DNA of 64,000 nt from Ceratotherium simum simum. Taxonomy: Eukaryota > Chordata > Mammalia > Perissodactyla > Rhinocerotidae. Shown here in pieces: positions 34,406 through 46,689 of this stretch. Both the position numbers and the translations under genes were made by a program. Below the pieces are notes generated by a model. The model made no database searches and was not told where the DNA came from. It saw only the letters and a program-made list of their open reading frames with translations. The stretch covers positions 19,466,468 through 19,530,467 of the forward strand of contig NW_004454181.1 of assembly GCF_000283155.1 (NCBI RefSeq), given 5' to 3'. Numbering within the stretch: position 1 is the stretch's first letter; each line of letters begins with the position of its first letter.

Positions 34406-34924
34406 TTAGCAGAAGCAGGGGAGGTGTCGGAGGGAATGGCAGTGATAGTGTGTGCTTAGCACCTAGACCTCTTTTCTTGTTAATTCCTTTGGAATCTTTC
34501 TACAAGATTTTGCACTTCTTTCTTCTTTTAGTAAGCACTGTCTCTTTCAAAGAATGCTTGAAAATAACTTAGAAGAGCATAAGGTCATAATTTGAAGCAA
34601 ATGCTCAATGGTTGTTGTAGACAGAATTTCTGGGAGGAACGTGTGTGCGTGTGTGTGCGTATTAAGATAAGTCGTGCGATTAAGCTTCCAGTTAAAATTC
34701 CAGTTTTGGACTCCCGTAATGAAAAGCCTCTCGGACTTCTTTCTCCTTTCTTTTCCTTTTCACAGCACAAACGTCCTTTCAGAGGTAGGTGTTCTCATTC
34801 CCTTCCTGGTGAAAAATGTTCAGAGACCACCAGACTACATCTCAGTGAGAGGAAACTGCAGCACAGGATTTGATCTGGGTGGGCCTGTGACATGCCACAG
34901 CCATGTCCCTCCAAAGTAGCAGCT
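34406..34924. other. Unassigned sequence with GT-rich patch
   Basis: An impure GT repeat lies at about 34639-34660. No gene recognised. Confidence 0.45.
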
Positions 34925-35160
34925 TCGTTGGCAATATGGTATTGTGGATAGGAGCGTGTGTGCCAGAGTTCCACCTGGGTTCAAATCTTGTCTTTGTCAT
35001 TTATTATCTTTGTGACTTTGAGCATGCTTCTAAATCTTACACACACACACGTACTCACACATATTTATATGTATTTCTTAACTTGTTGTAGTGTCTGACA
35101 CATTCAAGCAGGAGCTTGTATCAAACCAATATTTGTTGCATGAATGAATGAAGGAAGGAT
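34925..35160 (-). repeat. MIR SINE (minus strand) with internal CA run
   Basis: TTCCACCTGGGTTCAAATCT, TCATTTATTATCTTTGTGAC and TTTGAGCATGCTTC form the reverse MIR. A CA run at about 35039-35050 interrupts it. The end reads AATATTTGTTGCATGAATGA. Confidence 0.7.
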
Positions 35161-35645
35161 CACTGCGACTACAGCTGTTCTTCCTACGCTAATGCCACTG
35201 CCAAGCATATTTTTGCAGCTTCTCTTCCTCTCAGTTGCTTGTTGAACCTGCAGCACCTTCTTATGACTGTCTTCAATGGAAGCACACTTTCAGTCTTTGA
35301 GGGTTGATCTGAGTTTTAGAAACAGCCAGCAGTAAATTGGTGCCCAGCCTGGTGTAAAACATCAGCCTATTAAAGATCATCTTGGATCAGAAATGATGTG
35401 TGCCTGTAAGGGAACCGTATTGAGATAAACTCAGTACTCTGCTTGGATTCAATCGAAGAGCTGAAGATGCTCTTGAGCAGAGTCTCCTAAAGCAACAGAT
35501 TGGGATGGGATAGAATTCATCTTGATGTGCAGTTCTAGTTTGTTTAAAAAGCAGTCACACTTCAAGTCTCACTCTGGCCTCTGTGTCCTGGAAAGAGAGG
35601 GAGTGAGACCTGGCTCCTGGCGATATGGAAAGCAGAGGGCTGAGA
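35161..35645. other. Unassigned sequence
   Basis: No repeat or gene recognised. Confidence 0.45.
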
Positions 35646-35835
35646 TCCCAAGCTGTTGAGTTAGCCCTGGGCTTGAACCCTGCCTCTGTCGTGTACTGGC
35701 TGTAAGGCCTATGGCTTATGACCTAAGTCTTCTACTCTGCAGTTACTTCTTTGTAAATTTTTATTTCCCTCTGAGGATTGCAGGAAAAAATGTGCTTGGC
35801 ACATAGCACTCCATGTTAAGTTTCAGGATTATTTC
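35646..35835 (-). repeat. MIR SINE (minus strand)
   Basis: GGGCTTGAACCCTGCCTCTG, GTGTACTGGCTGTAAGGCC and GTGCTTGGCACATAGCACTC follow the reverse MIR pattern. Confidence 0.75.
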
Positions 35836-37900
35836 TCCTTTTTACGTTATTTTAGTTTCCTTTTCACATACATATATTCAGGGCTCTAACATTCCTGGGC
35901 TCCTGAAGTCCTAGAAAAAATGATCTGAGAAATAAATTCACATGAAGCGTTCTGCCCTGGTCTCTTACTGCTTTTACCCTTCCTGTGAGTATTTGTACTT
36001 AAAAGATGGTGTCTAGAAAGGGCACCTCTCCTCATGGAGAGGAATATGTTTCTAATTTTAGCATCTCAGGCACAGTGAGGCTGGCATTTGAGGTCAGAGA
36101 GGCCACGGGACCACACCACCTACCACACTGCTACCAGATCCCACTAGGTTGACAGAAAAGCTAAGCTTCCTGGAATGTATCCCTCACTTCTCATCCCTCC
36201 TTAGGTTACTAGCCAATACCAATGGGCACTTCTGTTGCTTGCAGAGGCATTCATTAAGTAGGGGCGTCCCTAAGAACAATACATTGCAAATAGATGGCAC
36301 ATTTGTTCTCGTGGCAGGACTTTCAAAAGCAAATTAATTATAAACTTGTTGTAATTTAATTCAGTTTGTCTGGGTTATGTGTTTGCAAGGCCTATGAGTA
36401 CATTTGGCACAGTTGCTGGCCCATTTGGATTTTAATGTCTTTGACAAGCCACAGCTTCCTTGGCCTGGGTAAACTGCGTACCACCATACTGTCATTTAAC
36501 TAGATTGTGCCAGACTGACTCTTTAGCTTTGGGGTGGGTCTGCAGCTTGCAACCCCCACCCCCACCTCTACCAGCCATGCATCATTCTAAACATTTACTG
36601 AGAAGCTGGAAACTGCAAGCTGTGTACAGGATACCCTGAGAAAATGATGGTTAATCGCGTAGAAAAGTTTAACTATTTGCATCAGCACAATAATACCTAG
36701 GCACATAAGACTTTCAGTTCCCCAAACTCAGGAGGTGGTTTAACAAGGTTGTGTGAACTTTGACATTCTGCTATACATATAAATGTAAAAGGCAGGTTGG
36801 GAAAAATACAGTAAAATCTCCCTTTTTGTGCAGATCACTGTGCATATTTTTTCCCTAATTATGGAAGGTGGCTTTTTTTTTAAAACCTGTACTTTCAGCA
36901 TGCTTATGAAACTTAGTTGTAGAACCGTGGGTTAAAAACCCAGAAAGGCCATAGGCTACACTCTCCTTTGACTTCTGGGCTCCTCAACACTTTTAACCCT
37001 GTGCCATTGGCTCCTCCACTCCTTCACAGCCTCGGAAATCCCTACCCCATAACTCTCAATCTATGGTGGACCTCTAACATGTAGAGTGGCAGCAGACTAA
37101 CTAAGGAAAGAGAAGGCACCCCCTGGGTAGCATGTATCTTCCCAAACCATGATGTGACCCTTCTCCTCAAATCTTCCTGTCCCTCTTCCTCTGCCCCTTT
37201 TCTCAAAAAGGGTGTGTATATCTGTCAATTTCCTGAGTTCAGGAGAACGGAGCGTTAAACTGACCTTTCTGAGACTTGAACTTGTGACTCAAAAGGCACC
37301 GACTTTTGTGAAAGAGGCCCAAGCTCTTCAGATGAGACTGGTTCATGTCCTCAGTCTCTGTGTTTCTGCTGCCTCTTCCCAGGCAGGATGATCTCTGGCA
37401 TTTATTTATCTATGAGGCTTGCAAAATCATGGTCTGTCATAATAGTAAATAAAACGCGTTACAGTTAATATGAAGAAGAAAGGAGCAATTACAACTGCTT
37501 AAAACAGTCTTAAAATATACTTAAGCAGAGGTTTGCCACGTAAACACACAATTAAAGCAGGAATTTGTGATGGATGCAAGGATTTGACGGTCCTAGACAT
37601 ACTGTTTACTGGTGTAGTTAGCAGATGGATAAGTCAACTGATCCCAGATGTGCAGCTTATAAATATAAACTCGGGTCTCACTAGTGATGTATGTCTGCAA
37701 GTAGCAACATCTTACTTTCTCTTTAACTCTTGACTATTTGCTGGGGGTAACTTTGTAATACTTGCTTGCTTGAAAAATAAAACAAAAGGATTTTTAGTGG
37801 GTTTTCTCATTCAGAAGTGGTAACGAAATATCTAGAAAAGGGTACTTTTGTGCAGGAGTCCTTTTAAAGGACAGGTTTAAATAGGTTTATTTTTTCTTTT
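35836..37900. other. Repeat-poor unique sequence
   Basis: About 2 kb with no repeat family or exon I can support. AT-rich patches with TAAT cores near 36330-36365 (AAATTAATTATAAAC) suggest possible regulatory content. Confidence 0.4.
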
Positions 37901-37929
37901 AAGTTCAGATATCTAAGCCTTATATCCCT

Positions 37930-38330
37930 ACCCACGGTTTTCAGATATTCACAGCTAATTAATTCTTAGGAAATCTAATCTGAATTGAGTTAATTTTGCC
38001 TTTTAGGGCACATGAAGCAACTTTTAGGTAAGAAAAAAATGAAAACAGCTTTTGTTGAACGTAATTCTCGCAACTAATGAAAAGTAATACTGCTGTTCCT
38101 TTCAAATAATGCAATAACAAAACACCGAATGAGAGCATTGCATTGTATTGTTATATTTGCTGTTTAAATAATTTAGCTGCAAAAATCTGAAGGCTGCTTT
38201 AGCTGTAATTAATTATTCATTAATGACATGCTAATTGCACAATACCTTTGAATATTTAACAAAATGCAAAAGCCAGGCTCTGAAGTTATGTTTTTAGTGC
38301 AAGGAGGGAAAAATCCTTTAGTCCATCACT
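37930..38330. promoter_or_regulatory. Candidate conserved element dense in homeodomain cores
   Basis: A repeat-free AT-rich block with many TAAT/ATTA cores. The run GCTGTAATTAATTATTCATT from about 38202 is followed by AATGACATGCTAATTG. Further words are CTAATTAATTC and GAGTTAATTTTG. Such density is typical of homeodomain-bound enhancers, but function is inferred. Confidence 0.38.
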
Positions 38331-40214
38331 GCGTCAGGAGGACAAAAAAAAGTCGTTGTTCAGATGTGAGGTAAAGTAGTAGTAGTGGCCTACTTTCCAT
38401 TCACCATCTCAGTCACCCTTTGTGCAGTGGCATATAATGTCCTTATCTAGACTTAACAATTGACAGGGTGGTAAATCCCTTGACTTTTGTCCAAATGATT
38501 TCTCTACAAAAATGGGTTAATTATCGCCTTTCCCTACCTTTTTGACTAACAAAAGGCCCTGGATCTCTTTTTTCCTTTCTTTCCTATTTACTGTAAGGAG
38601 CCCTTTGAAATGTGATAGTTTAATCGGCAACACCTTCAACAGGGGGAATACTGAGAAGCCGGCCTGGCCCTTGCCTGGAGCTCAGGTTGCTCTGTGAACA
38701 TTGCCGTGGTTAGGAGATATGACCTTTATTATGCCAAAGCCAGCCTGGACTTTCAGGATGAAAAACTCCTGAGTGCTCGGTAGTCGACTTCGTTTGTTTC
38801 TGCTAATAAAAGCTGGCGGGTTTTTAACAGTGTCCTTTAGTGGGTGGGATGACTAAAGGGCAGCGGTGTTGAACCGGCTTAGTTGTGTTTCATTAATTCC
38901 CCTGCAAGGCTGGGAGTTTGCATCTTTCTGCGCCCTGTCTCTGTTTCCAAGCTTCAAAGCTCCTCATTGTCTCTGACCTGTAAGTCAGGGATAGTCTTGG
39001 TACTGGATAAGCAGGAAACAGGGACTGGCTTTTTTCTTTTTATTTGTCATTATCACCATCTTGGTCCCAATGAAAGAATCCCCAGCCCCTAATTGAGTAC
39101 AAGGCAGTGAGCTGTGTGGCAGCTTGTCCTTGTGGTTGAGAATATATTTCATGCACTAGGGCCTACTTGCTCAGTCATATTTTGCATTTGACTCCCATTA
39201 CTATTAATGGCATTTATGAACGCACATTGGCGGGAAGAAGACCCCATTGAATCTGTGCATTATCAGAGAGATGGGGAATTAGCATACTCTAGTGTCTGGT
39301 CCATGATGAATTTTACTCTGCTGTAGAAATACTTAGCAATTAAATGAGAAATCACCATGGCGAACATGCACCTGCCAGGAAGAAAAAAGAATGGAGTAGA
39401 GGAGGAGGAGCATTCACTCAGGTTGATGCCAAGTTCTCTCTTTTGCCTCTGCATTCTCTCTTTTGGAAAATGTTATATCTGCTGTAGCTGTTGTTCACCA
39501 TGGTGGTATGTAATAGGGTCTCTGTTTAGTAAACGTGTGGCATTGCAGGCCCACCCAGCCAAACATGTGTCAGGGTCAAAAGTGTTTAGAGTCAATTTGG
39601 GAAATCATAGCCTGCTAAGTGAAAAGCGTAATAATGCGAAAGCAGTGTCTGATTCAGGGCCACGTGAATCAAAGAGTTCAGGGATTGCAAAATGGCAAAC
39701 CATGCATTGAGTCTGCCCACAGTCAGATGTGTTTTGTTTGGTTTATGTTTTTCTCTTTTTAAGTTTGAACTAATATTTAAAGATTAGGAGAGTTATATGA
39801 AAACCCGAAGTTCCATCTTCTCTTGAAAAGTCCCACATAGCAACAGTTGGCTGGAGCTGGTACCCTGGCCTTGCTCTCCCCAATTGGACACCACACCTGC
39901 CTGGTTTCTGCCTTGGGATAGGGGGATTCGAGGTGGGAGTGACTGTGGGTTAGAGTGGTGGACTCTAGTGGTTAGAGTTGAAAGGCTGATTTTTGGGCAA
40001 ACTCCACCAAATTAACTCTACACACTCCCATGGTATTCAGACATGGTGAGATTTCAGATAGTTCACACCACTCATTTGTAGCCTTTTCTTTTCTTAGGTT
40101 CAAAGATGTCACACCTGAAGGGTGTCTGCCAGGCTACTGGGGAAATACCTCTGTTGCTTTCTGCATGGTCCTCAGGTCGATGCCAATTTTACCAACATCT
40201 GAATTTCTTAAGCT
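38331..40214. other. Unique sequence
   Basis: No repeat or gene recognised. The ATG at 39357 has a strong Kozak context (ACCATGG) and a 117-codon open frame. It has no recognisable motif or splice pattern, so I do not call a gene. Confidence 0.4.
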
Positions 40215-40330
40215 ATCTTGTATTTATTTTTAGATTTCAAAATAACTTTCATTAAACATCTCTTCTTTGCAAGACACTGGGCTGGGCACTTTTCACGTGA
40301 GTCAGCTCCTTTTCAGTTCCATAAAGACCC
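40215..40330 (+). repeat. MIR fragment
   Basis: TTTGCAAGACACTGGGCTGG and GCACTTTTCACGTGAGTC resemble the 5' half of MIR. Low preservation. Confidence 0.4.
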
Positions 40331-43300
40331 GTCTACAGCACATGTCAATGGGAAGTATTGGACTGCTATAGTGGAACATTTGCCTGGACTAAAGTTTGGT
40401 TGGGAAATGGCAGTGGGAAGAACAAGTTACTATTCTTCATTGGCTACTGACTCTGGGCCTTTAGCCTACCTTGAGTACCTTTTCTTGAGTGTGTTCACTG
40501 AGGATTAATGAATGAAGTTGTTACATAAAACCTTGCTTCTCCCAAGTCCTGAAGTGAATAATATCCAAGGGAAGTAGGCGGGAGTGCCAAGAGAAGCCAG
40601 TTTCATGAGTGTTAATTAGAGACCTTTGGGCCAGGAAATAGAAAAGCGTCGGTAATCCATTTCTCCTTAGCCCGCTGCCTCCGTGGAAGCTAGCCTGAAA
40701 CCTTTCATTTTACTTAGCAGTATTAGGGAAACATCTGTGAACAGGCACCACCATACACCACTGGGAATTGCTTAAAAGTGATACAACATTAATCTGTCAA
40801 GTGAAAAATACTGCTGTGGGGAGCATGACTTATAAACCATGTGAACACATGAACCTTTCTTCCTAGAGGTGTGGATTGAGCTAGGGAGTGGTGGTTACCA
40901 GAAGCGAATTTGTTCCTAGTGTGAATCAGGGGATGAGTATTCAACATGTGACAATTAGAGCCTGGAGATTATTGGTTAAATACAGGCAGGGTGCATTTGA
41001 GTTAGAGCACATTAATGGTTGGGAAAACTCATTCAGTCAACACTTATTGAGCACACACAGTGGGAGAAGGCCTGTATTTGTTGAGAGGGGCATATATATA
41101 CGTGTGAACCAAAGTCTCAGATTGGCCAGCCATGTCGAGATCGGGCATCGGTCACTTTTTTGTCTTCTATGAAATTATCTTACTTGTTGAGGTGGCCTCT
41201 TTTGGTAAAAGCCTGCACATAGTTTCTCTGTGGTGCTCTGTCCTCTTGCTGATGAGAATGTTTTAAAAGAGCAAGAAGAATGATCAATGGGCACACCATG
41301 GTGGTACAGGAACTGTGGTAATACAAAAATTAAATCTGTTCAAATGCTTTTGAGGATTAATAAGAGATAAGTGATTGTGGATTAGGATATTAGTATTCTT
41401 CAATAAATTGAGGAATTGCCTAGGATTATGAGGAGAGTAGGAAAAGGTATGAGAGGAGATATAAGTTACTATTCTCCTGTACACACGGAGGAAATCACAA
41501 ATGTCTAGTATAAAAAGGAGGGGCCTTGAAATCCATTGGCATTTCCAGAAAATATTCCATGACCTACTCCTGTTGCAAATGTGCCTTTTACCATTGCAGG
41601 GTGATAAAATGCCACGATCCAGCTCCAGAGTACAATTAAGGGCTTGTGTGATGCAGCAGGCAGCCATTCCATACTTGAGTTTTCACTGTATAATTAAAAT
41701 AAACTGAGGGGCAGGAGGCAGGAAATGAAGTGAGGGAGGAAAGTCCAGCAGAAGCACATTCAGACATGACATTTTCTGATGTCGATAACCATCAAGAGCT
41801 TGGCTTCTCTGTCCATGAAGACAAGAATGTCACATGTCAGTCAAAAGCAGAGCTGCCGAGCAGGGCTTGAGACGGAAAGAAGCCATGTAGGGTCCATCTG
41901 GCTCTGACGGAGCTCAGACTGCCCTCCTCTCAGGCTGTAGTTGTGCTTTCTTTGTGTCAGGGGTGTCCACATCCAGATTTCTGATGAGTACTGATGAATA
42001 TGGAGAGATAGCAGGTAGTGCAAAATTTGTTTTTCCCTTTCAAGCTGGGATTCTAGGCCATGCTTAATCCCAGTGGAAGAGATAAAAATAACACACCCGA
42101 GAAGCAATCTCAGAAAGATTTATATTTTTGAGAGCCATTTTAAGCAGTTTTGGCTCTTATTCAGTATACTTGTGTAATGCCCCGGTTCCAATGGCATACT
42201 TGTTTTTTTTTTATGCATTCCAATGTACATTCCTCCATGGGGGGCTTTGTCGGTCTATTTATATCTTGTAGTAAACCAGCTTTCTATCTTCTGGCTAAGC
42301 AGAAGCTGCCATTGGTCTGCCCTCAGGACTCCCCTGACATCACAGAGACAAGCAGATGTGTGAGAAGAACCTAGATCACCCTGTGCAAAGAAGGGAAGGA
42401 GGGCTCCACCCAGGGTGAACGTTGGTGATGTTTTGACTCCACCCTCCATCTCCCCACTCCACCCCATCATGAGAAAAACTGGAATGTCTGTTCCCCATGG
42501 CAGGCTGTCCCTTTTGGCTCCTGAATAATTCTTAGGAAGCACATCCACCCTATAGGAATGGAGGATTTATTTCTTTTAAGGATCATTACAAGTTCTTCAG
42601 TGTATGCTAACATTTTTCATGTTGCAGTTTTAGAGAAAAATATGGAGAGAACTAGTGCTTTTACAATTTCTGTTGGCTGCAGTCCTGCTTACCTCCCAAA
42701 CTCTAATCTTGTAGATTGTCATGGCATAGATTAGAGAGGACCTTAATAACTGATGAATTTAAAGTAAGTTTTGTCTCTCCTGTTTACACAAATCCCTTGT
42801 TAGTGGCTGCCTGGAGTGCTTTGTTGAGGAGTGTAGGAAGAGAAGAGTGCTGTGACAGAGCGGTCTTTCCCTGTGCAGGAGAGGAGAAGAAGTGACTGTC
42901 AGGTGTTTTCTAGCGCTGATTTTGCCTAATCTTATTTTCTGTAGATCATGAGAGACGTTATTCTAAGTGACTTGACTGACCATGACATATAGCAGTTGTG
43001 CTGTGTAGCATATTCCAGTGGTTCTCTCTATCCCTCCCCCCATTCCAGGCTCTCTTCTGCCCTCCCTTTCTGCTTCCCAGTTCAGCTGAGATTTCAGGGA
43101 GGGTTCAAAGTTTTCCCAGGTATGCAGGCTGCTACTTAGAGTAGGCATGAGCATGCTCTTATGTAAAATCCACTCAGCTTGCCTCTCCTGATTCTAGAAG
43201 CCAGATCAATACCGGAAGTTAGGTAGGAGGTCTTGTATTTGGATGCTGTAAGGTACCTGTTCTGTTTAGAAGCTTTTTTGTAGGGATTTGGATCTGATCA

Positions 43301-43369
43301 GGGATGCCACTTATAACACATAACACCATTGAAATTAATGAGTTATTTCTGTAGTTAATTGTTTTATAG
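40331..43369. other. Mostly unassigned unique sequence
   Basis: About 3 kb with little recognisable content. A short old-repeat start (TCAGTCAACACTTATTGAGC) lies near 41033. Open frames up to 127 codons (minus strand, 41284-41667) have no support. Confidence 0.42.
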
Positions 43370-43510
43370 CTGTCTATACAGCTACATTGTAAGCTCCACA
43401 GAGCAGTTTTGTTGTCTCTCTTCATTTCTGTGTCCTCAGAGCCTAGCACAGGGCCTTGTACATAGTGGGTACCCAACACATACTTGCTAAATGAATTGAA
43501 TGAATTGACA
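43370..43510 (+). repeat. L2 LINE 3' tail
   Basis: TACATTGTAAGCTCCACAGA, GTGTCCTCAGAGCCTAGCAC, AGGGCCTTGTACATAGTGGG and the terminal AATGAATTGAATGAATTG give the canonical L2 end. Confidence 0.8.
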
Positions 43511-43714
43511 TCAGGAAACTTTTGGACTCCGGAACTCAGCCCTGAAGAATCCCTAAAGTCTGTCTAGTTAGAATGGTGACTGGTCTGTGTGTCATTCTGG
43601 CCACTCTTTGTGTTAATGTGATAAGACAGGAGATTCAGTTCATTCGGATGACTGCCCTAGATTCCTCTTTGACTCATGATTAGTCATTCTACTTAGTCAC
43701 CTAGAACAGTCTTT

Positions 43715-43905
43715 TTTTCCCCTTCCCTTCCCTTCCTTTCCCTTCCCTTCTCTTCTCCTTCCTTCCTTCCTTCCTTTCTTCCTTCCTTCCTTCCTTCCTT
43801 CCTTCCTTCCTTCCTTCCTTCCTTCCTCCCTCTCTCTCAATCCTTCTCTCTTATTCTCCTCTTCCCTCCCCTCCCTTCCTCTTCCTTCTCCTCCTTCTTT
43901 AAAAA
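43715..43905. repeat. CCTT/GGAA microsatellite in a pyrimidine tract
   Basis: A pyrimidine tract whose core is about 5 CCTT units (43757-43776) then about 11 more uninterrupted units (43781-43824). The minus strand therefore reads (GGAA)n, the tandem form of the ETS core motif. Confidence 0.95.
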
Positions 43906-44079
43906 TAATCTTATGGAGGCCCTTTCCTTGCCTTTGTCATTTCTACCATTCTCATCTGGAGATGTATGGGGTTTGCAGAGACTTTCTCGAGGGCCACTGC
44001 ATCAGCACTTCTCCCTCATAGTATGTTAAACCCTACTGGTCTGAGCTTCCTTAAAGGCCTCTTTATCATACTACTCCAC

Positions 44080-44180
44080 CATCAAAACCCTTTGCTGGTT
44101 CCCTACTTCCTTATATATTAAATTAAAACCCCTGTTAGAAATTTATGATAACTGGTAATCTGTTCCCACTTACCCAGTCC
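44080..44180 (+). repeat. Possible L2 fragment
   Basis: CCCTTTGCTGGTTCCCTACT, then TTAAATTAAAACCCCTG, resembles the L2 'TTCAATGGCTCCCCATTGCC' region. Weak. Confidence 0.35.
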
Positions 44181-44199
44181 TAGTGTCTGCTGGAGTTTA

Positions 44200-44415
44200 A
44201 TCACAACTCTCATTTATTGAGGGCTTACCATGTATCAAACACTGTGCTGAATGTTTGTTTTTCCTTTGGGGCTCTAGGTATTGCTGTTACCCCCAGTTTC
44301 TAAATGAAGTTACTGAGGCTTGAAGAGGTGAGGTAGCTTGCCCAAGGTTACATGACTAGTCAGTGGTAGAGCCGGCATTTGAATGCAGGTGGTTTGATTC
44401 TAGAGTTAGAGCCCT
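44200..44415 (+). repeat. MIR SINE, near full length
   Basis: Reads TCATTTATTGAGGGCTTACC, AAACACTGTGCTGAATG, TAGCTTGCCCAAGGTTACAT, CAGTGGTAGAGCCGGCATTT and GAATGCAGGTGG, a clear forward MIR. Confidence 0.88.
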
Positions 44416-44720
44416 TGACAATGAGTTCATGATTTTATGTTTGCTGTACCTTGTATATCACCAAATACAGCAACACAGTGCCAAATTTGGTGATATCTAA
44501 GGACACTGCTTCACAATGGGAAGAAAGTATTTTATATAGCACCATATATGTATTTTATTTTATAGAGCACAGTTTCTGAAAGCAATCCCCTAAATGATCT
44601 ATGTGTTAATATCTAAAATTTTATGCACTTTTTCCTTTCTTGTTTTCAATGTTGGTAGTAAAAACATACTCTATAAAATGCATCTTTTCTCTAATAGTCA
44701 CACGCTTTTTGTTACTTTAG

Positions 44721-44850
44721 AAAGTACTAAAGAAATATCAGCTGAAAACTATTTGCAAATATACCAAGGTTCCCAGACTCTTAGCATATCTTTGGATCCT
44801 TGGGAGGAGCAGCTGAGTTTGGATAATTCAGTGGAAATCCTTGATGATAT
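44721..44850 (+). CDS. Candidate internal coding exon, gene unidentified
   Basis: A 130-base segment with both splice signals. The acceptor is a pyrimidine-rich tract ending in TTACTTTAG (AG at 44719-44720), with a branch-like CTAAT about 30 bases upstream. The donor GTGAGT starts at 44851. One frame is open across the whole segment (entry phase 1, exit phase 2) and stops only in the intron (TGA at 44852-44854). The peptide is acidic and protein-like, ending LDPWEEQLSLDNSVEILDD. I do not recognise the protein. A chance open frame of this length is not rare, so the splice sites are the main support. No partner exon was found in the window. Confidence 0.33.
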
Positions 44851-44859
44851 GTGAGTACA

Positions 44860-44902
44860 CAAGTGTGTGTGTGTGTCCACATAGTATGTGTGTGTGTATC
44901 TA
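44860..44902. repeat. Interrupted (TG)n tract
   Basis: Two short TG runs (44863-44875 and about 44886-44898) directly after the candidate splice donor at 44851. Confidence 0.8.
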
Positions 44903-44905
44903 TAG

Positions 44906-45734
44906 GAGCGTGAGGAAGAGGAAGAGAGCTGAGACAAGCTGAATGAATGTGCTCCTTAAAGACAATATTATTCGGCTTTGACTATAGGTGGATCTGGTTC
45001 GTTGGTTGCTTTGCCTCAGAATAGCTAACTTCCTGCCTCCAGGGGTCTTTCTCCAGAAGAGGTTCCCTGCATTTGTATGTGTTCCCGATGTGACCTGTCC
45101 AGGCTTGATTGCATGGATCCAACCCCTTACATAATCATTCTCCCCCAAATGCATGTGTCTGGAATGAAGATCTCTTTCACCCACAGCAAACCTGAGGATT
45201 TGGTGCTTGAATGGTTTACAAAAAGCCTCCAGTGCCATATGTTCATCTTTTTTTTCTTACCACCCCAATACAGCTGGTGGTAAGCAGCCACAGATGATTG
45301 TTTTTGGTTTTGTCTTTTCTTGAAACTAAGAGCTTCGCCCTAATGATCTTCAAGGTGGTTGACGTTTTCAATTAAACTGTGCTCTGTGAGACAGACATAA
45401 CTTCTCACAAGAAACTGTCAGGAACTATCTCCTGCCCAAATGTTACATAGATAATGATTATAATAATAATTGGTTTCAACTCATCCATAGGCCATCCTTT
45501 CATCTGGAGTAGTTTTATACTAGGGATAGTCCACAGGGAACACAATCTCGATTGGGGATTTGCTTCCTGTTGGAGTCCATCCCTCATTTGACCAGTGGGG
45601 AGCAGAAGACTAGCTGTGTGGGAAGAGCTGTTTCATCTCCTACCCTTATAAAAGGCTAGAGTGAGGGTGCCCTGTTAATAAACAGCCTGTCTGTCTGTCT
45701 CCACAAGAATGTTTCAAGAGATACAGCAACCAAG
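44906..45734. other. Unassigned sequence
   Basis: No repeat or exon recognised. A CTGTCTGTCTGTCT run lies near 45687. Frames up to 112 codons on the minus strand are unsupported. Confidence 0.42.
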
Positions 45735-45985
45735 TAGCGTAGCAAATGGTTGAGATACTGGGCTCTGGAGTCAGACAAATCTAGGTTCAAATCCCAGCTC
45801 TACCACTCGCCAGTGTCTGGCCTTGGGGAAGTCATTTGACCTGTCTAAGCTTCTGTTTCCTGGTCTTTCTAATTGGGTTATTAACACTTGTGCTTCAGAG
45901 GGTTAAAGGGGGAATGTACTTACATGGCGTAGAGCCCTGTAGTTCTGCAAATGGCAGTAGATGCTGTGCAGTTATTATTTCTCCT
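45735..45985 (-). repeat. MIR SINE (minus strand), near full length
   Basis: Reads GGGCTCTGGAGTCAGACAAA, GGTTCAAATCCCAGCTCTAC, GGGGAAGTCATTTGACCTGT and AGCTTCTGTTTCC, a well preserved reverse MIR. Confidence 0.88.
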
Positions 45986-46689
45986 TAGACTCACCCCGAT
46001 CTGATGTGGCACCTCCCACTCTTTGGAAAATCTTACCCTTTTGGTTTCAGTAGGTGTGTGGGTCGAGTCAACGTCCTGGGCGTAGTCTCCAAGCTGTTCT
46101 CTCCTCTCCCAGGTGAAGCAGTTTGCAGGTGCCATCCCTACACCACCATTTGGCTGATTGTTTTGTGGCTCTCTCACCAGTAAAGACAATTCTGCTAAAT
46201 AGAAGTAGGGGCAAGGGAAACCCTCCCAGAATGCACCAGGGCAAGGTCAGGCACTGCAGCTGCCCGCCAGGTAAATGAAGCGCCAGGGCGGAGTTGGAAG
46301 AGGACTAAGGAAGCGCCTGGGCAAAGTCCTTAATGAGGAGAGCAAAAAGGGGCCATACACGTGTGTTCCCTGAGACTGTTTCAAAATTCTGAATTAGAAT
46401 ATTCAGGCTCCATAATCCAGGGCTTTTGGTAGCTTGGTTGCTGTATTCCTGTATGGGATCCTGGGCTCCATAGATGTGAGAAGGACAGACTTCCATGACA
46501 GCAGTTTGTTAGACAATTTCTGAGGCAAGGGGCCACTTCCTAGCCTCCCTTGCGCCCCTCAGGAAGGCAGACGTGGTTGACCCTCTGAGAATACTGACTG
46601 CTCACTAGTTAGTTGTTTGAAAAGTAGAAGACTATAGGTTTTCTTACAAATTATAGTGCAAATGTGCACTTCCTGCCAAATACATACCA
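45986..46689. other. Unassigned unique sequence
   Basis: No repeat or gene recognised. Confidence 0.45.

Noticed and set aside
39357..39710. A 117-codon frame with a strong Kozak start
   Set aside because: A good start context alone is common. The peptide is low-information and no homologous domain or splice site is evident.
41284..41667. A 127-codon minus-strand frame
   Set aside because: AT-rich region; composition-driven Ile/Asn/Leu-rich peptide with no motif.
43715..43905. Regularly repeated units that might suggest a CRISPR-like array
   Set aside because: It is a simple tetranucleotide microsatellite with no spacers, in a mammalian genome.
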